This document shows, in pieces, positions 6,275 through 6,852 of a DNA stretch of 6,852 bases. The stretch is from JALZAA01 sp046724655 (lineage in GTDB: Bacteria; Actinomycetota; Acidimicrobiia; IMCC26256; JACDBD01): contig JBKOWY010000062.1 of NCBI GenBank assembly GCA_046724655.1, positions 1 to 6,852 on the forward strand, in the 5' to 3' direction. A model generated the notes under the pieces. It did not search any database. It saw only the letters and a program-made list of their open reading frames with translations, and had not been told where the DNA came from. The translations under genes and the position numbers were made by a program. The stretch's first letter is position 1. Every line of letters starts with the position of its first letter.

Positions 6275-6833
6275 GACCGCTCACTTCCTCGTCGGCGTAG
6301 CCGCGCGGCTGGACATCGCCCGGGAACCCGATTGCCTGCCAGCCGGCGAGGTCGCGGTTGCCGCCGTACTCGGGCGCGCCGTACGCGCCCTCGCACGCAT
6401 GCACATAGAGCAACTGCCTGAACTCGGGGACGGCGTCGAGCCGCGCGTCTTGCCCTTGTGCGGAGATTGCCGCGAAGTCGGCGCCGAGCGCGGCGATGCC
6501 GTCGCGGTACTCTTGCTGCCAGCCCTTCACCGGACCGTTGAGCTCGCGCTCAGCTATTCCCTGCGATCCCTCGATGCGCGCGCGCCACGCGAGCTCCTCG
6601 AGCCGTGACAGGCGCAGGAACTTCCCAAACGACGCGTCGCCGCTGTACCGACCCGAGAACGGTCCACCGGCCCAGATGCGCGGCGGATCGACCGTGAAGG
6701 CGCCGAGCAGACCATCGATGTAATCGGCGACGGCGAGGGCGGTCGCGCCCGGATGCCCGGCGACAGCAGGGATGAGCCGTTCACACGCCGCCTCGACAAC
6801 CGCGTACGAATCTGGATCGAGGAAGACGGGCAC
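6267..6833 (-). CDS. Gluconate 2-dehydrogenase subunit 3-family protein (dehydrogenase small subunit)
   Basis: A 188-residue small subunit that typically pairs with a GMC flavoprotein, as in bacterial FAD glucose dehydrogenase, gluconate 2-dehydrogenase and glucoside 3-dehydrogenase. Family features are the N-terminal FLDPDSYAVVEAACERLIP (4-22) and the C-terminal block with EGAYGAPEYGGNRDLAGW (148-165) followed by GFPGD (169-173). Known small subunits usually carry a twin-arginine signal that exports the complex; here there is none. A TAG lies in frame five codons upstream of the GTG, so the gene cannot start earlier. GTG 6833 is the only start that keeps the family N-terminus, yet it has no Shine-Dalgarno; TAGCGT ends nine bases upstream, suggesting a near-leaderless message. 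The stop overlaps the GMC start by 8 bases, consistent with coupled synthesis of a 1:1 complex. Confidence 0.9.
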   Translation of the reverse strand: MPVFLDPDSYAVVEAACERLIPAVAGHPGATALAVADYIDGLLGAFTVDPPRIWAGGPFSGRYSGDASFGKFLRLSRLEELAWRARIEGSQGIAERELNGPVKGWQQEYRDGIAALGADFAAISAQGQDARLDAVPEFRQLLYVHACEGAYGAPEYGGNRDLAGWQAIGFPGDVQPRGYADEEVSGRD

Positions 6834-6842
6834 GCGGGGGGA

Positions 6843-6848
6843 ACGCTA
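6843..6848 (-). promoter_or_regulatory. Candidate -10 element (TAGCGT) of the dehydrogenase operon
   Basis: On the minus strand TAGCGT occupies 6848-6843, nine bases before the GTG of the small-subunit gene. It matches TANNNT and is identical to the two hexamers between the MoxR and PEBP genes. The window ends four bases further on, so a -35 element cannot be examined. Confidence 0.3.
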
Positions 6849-6852
6849 CGAC

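Noticed and set aside
1..6852. Search for CRISPR repeats, tRNA/rRNA genes, insertion-sequence ends, toxin-antitoxin or defence genes
   Set aside because: No spaced direct repeats, terminal inverted repeats, cloverleaf-like segments or recognisable defence domains were seen by eye; the window is almost fully accounted for by seven chromosomal genes.

Overview
The window is visibly G+C-rich (roughly two thirds by eye), uses GTG as well as ATG starts, packs genes with 4-8 base overlaps, and carries protein families common in Actinomycetota. I infer a high-GC actinobacterium, but I cannot fix the class or genus. Nothing in it looks like a mobile element, CRISPR array, tRNA or rRNA.

Layout. Bases 91-3007 (minus strand) hold a three-gene operon in the order MoxR-type AAA+ ATPase, DUF58 protein, BatA-like membrane VWA protein. 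The genes overlap by 4 bases at each junction. MoxR ATPases with DUF58 and VWA partners are thought to act as chaperone-like or metal-insertion machines at the envelope; no client gene is visible here. At the far left edge a possible further minus-strand gene may begin. Divergent from the operon, on the plus strand, is a small PEBP/YbhB-type protein with a Sec signal peptide if the GTG at 3140 is used as start (3140-3691). It converges on a minus-strand enoyl-CoA hydratase/isomerase-family gene (3688-4524), and the two TAG stops share one CTAG palindrome.

Upstream of the hydratase, on the same strand, is an oxidoreductase pair: a gluconate 2-dehydrogenase subunit 3-family small subunit (6267-6833) and a GMC-type FAD large subunit (4589-6274), overlapping by 8 bases. 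Neither carries a visible export signal. The large subunit has a four-cysteine cluster resembling an Fe-S site, and Gly where the second catalytic His/Asn of the GMC family is expected. The hydratase follows after 64 bases and may be co-transcribed with the pair, but the substrate is not readable from sequence.

Most of the region is ordinary chromosomal content. The points most worth checking are the GMC active-site and cysteine features, the apparently cytosolic dehydrogenase pair, and three copies of TAGCGT that all lie just upstream of genes, two of them 8-9 bases before GTG starts that lack a Shine-Dalgarno sequence.
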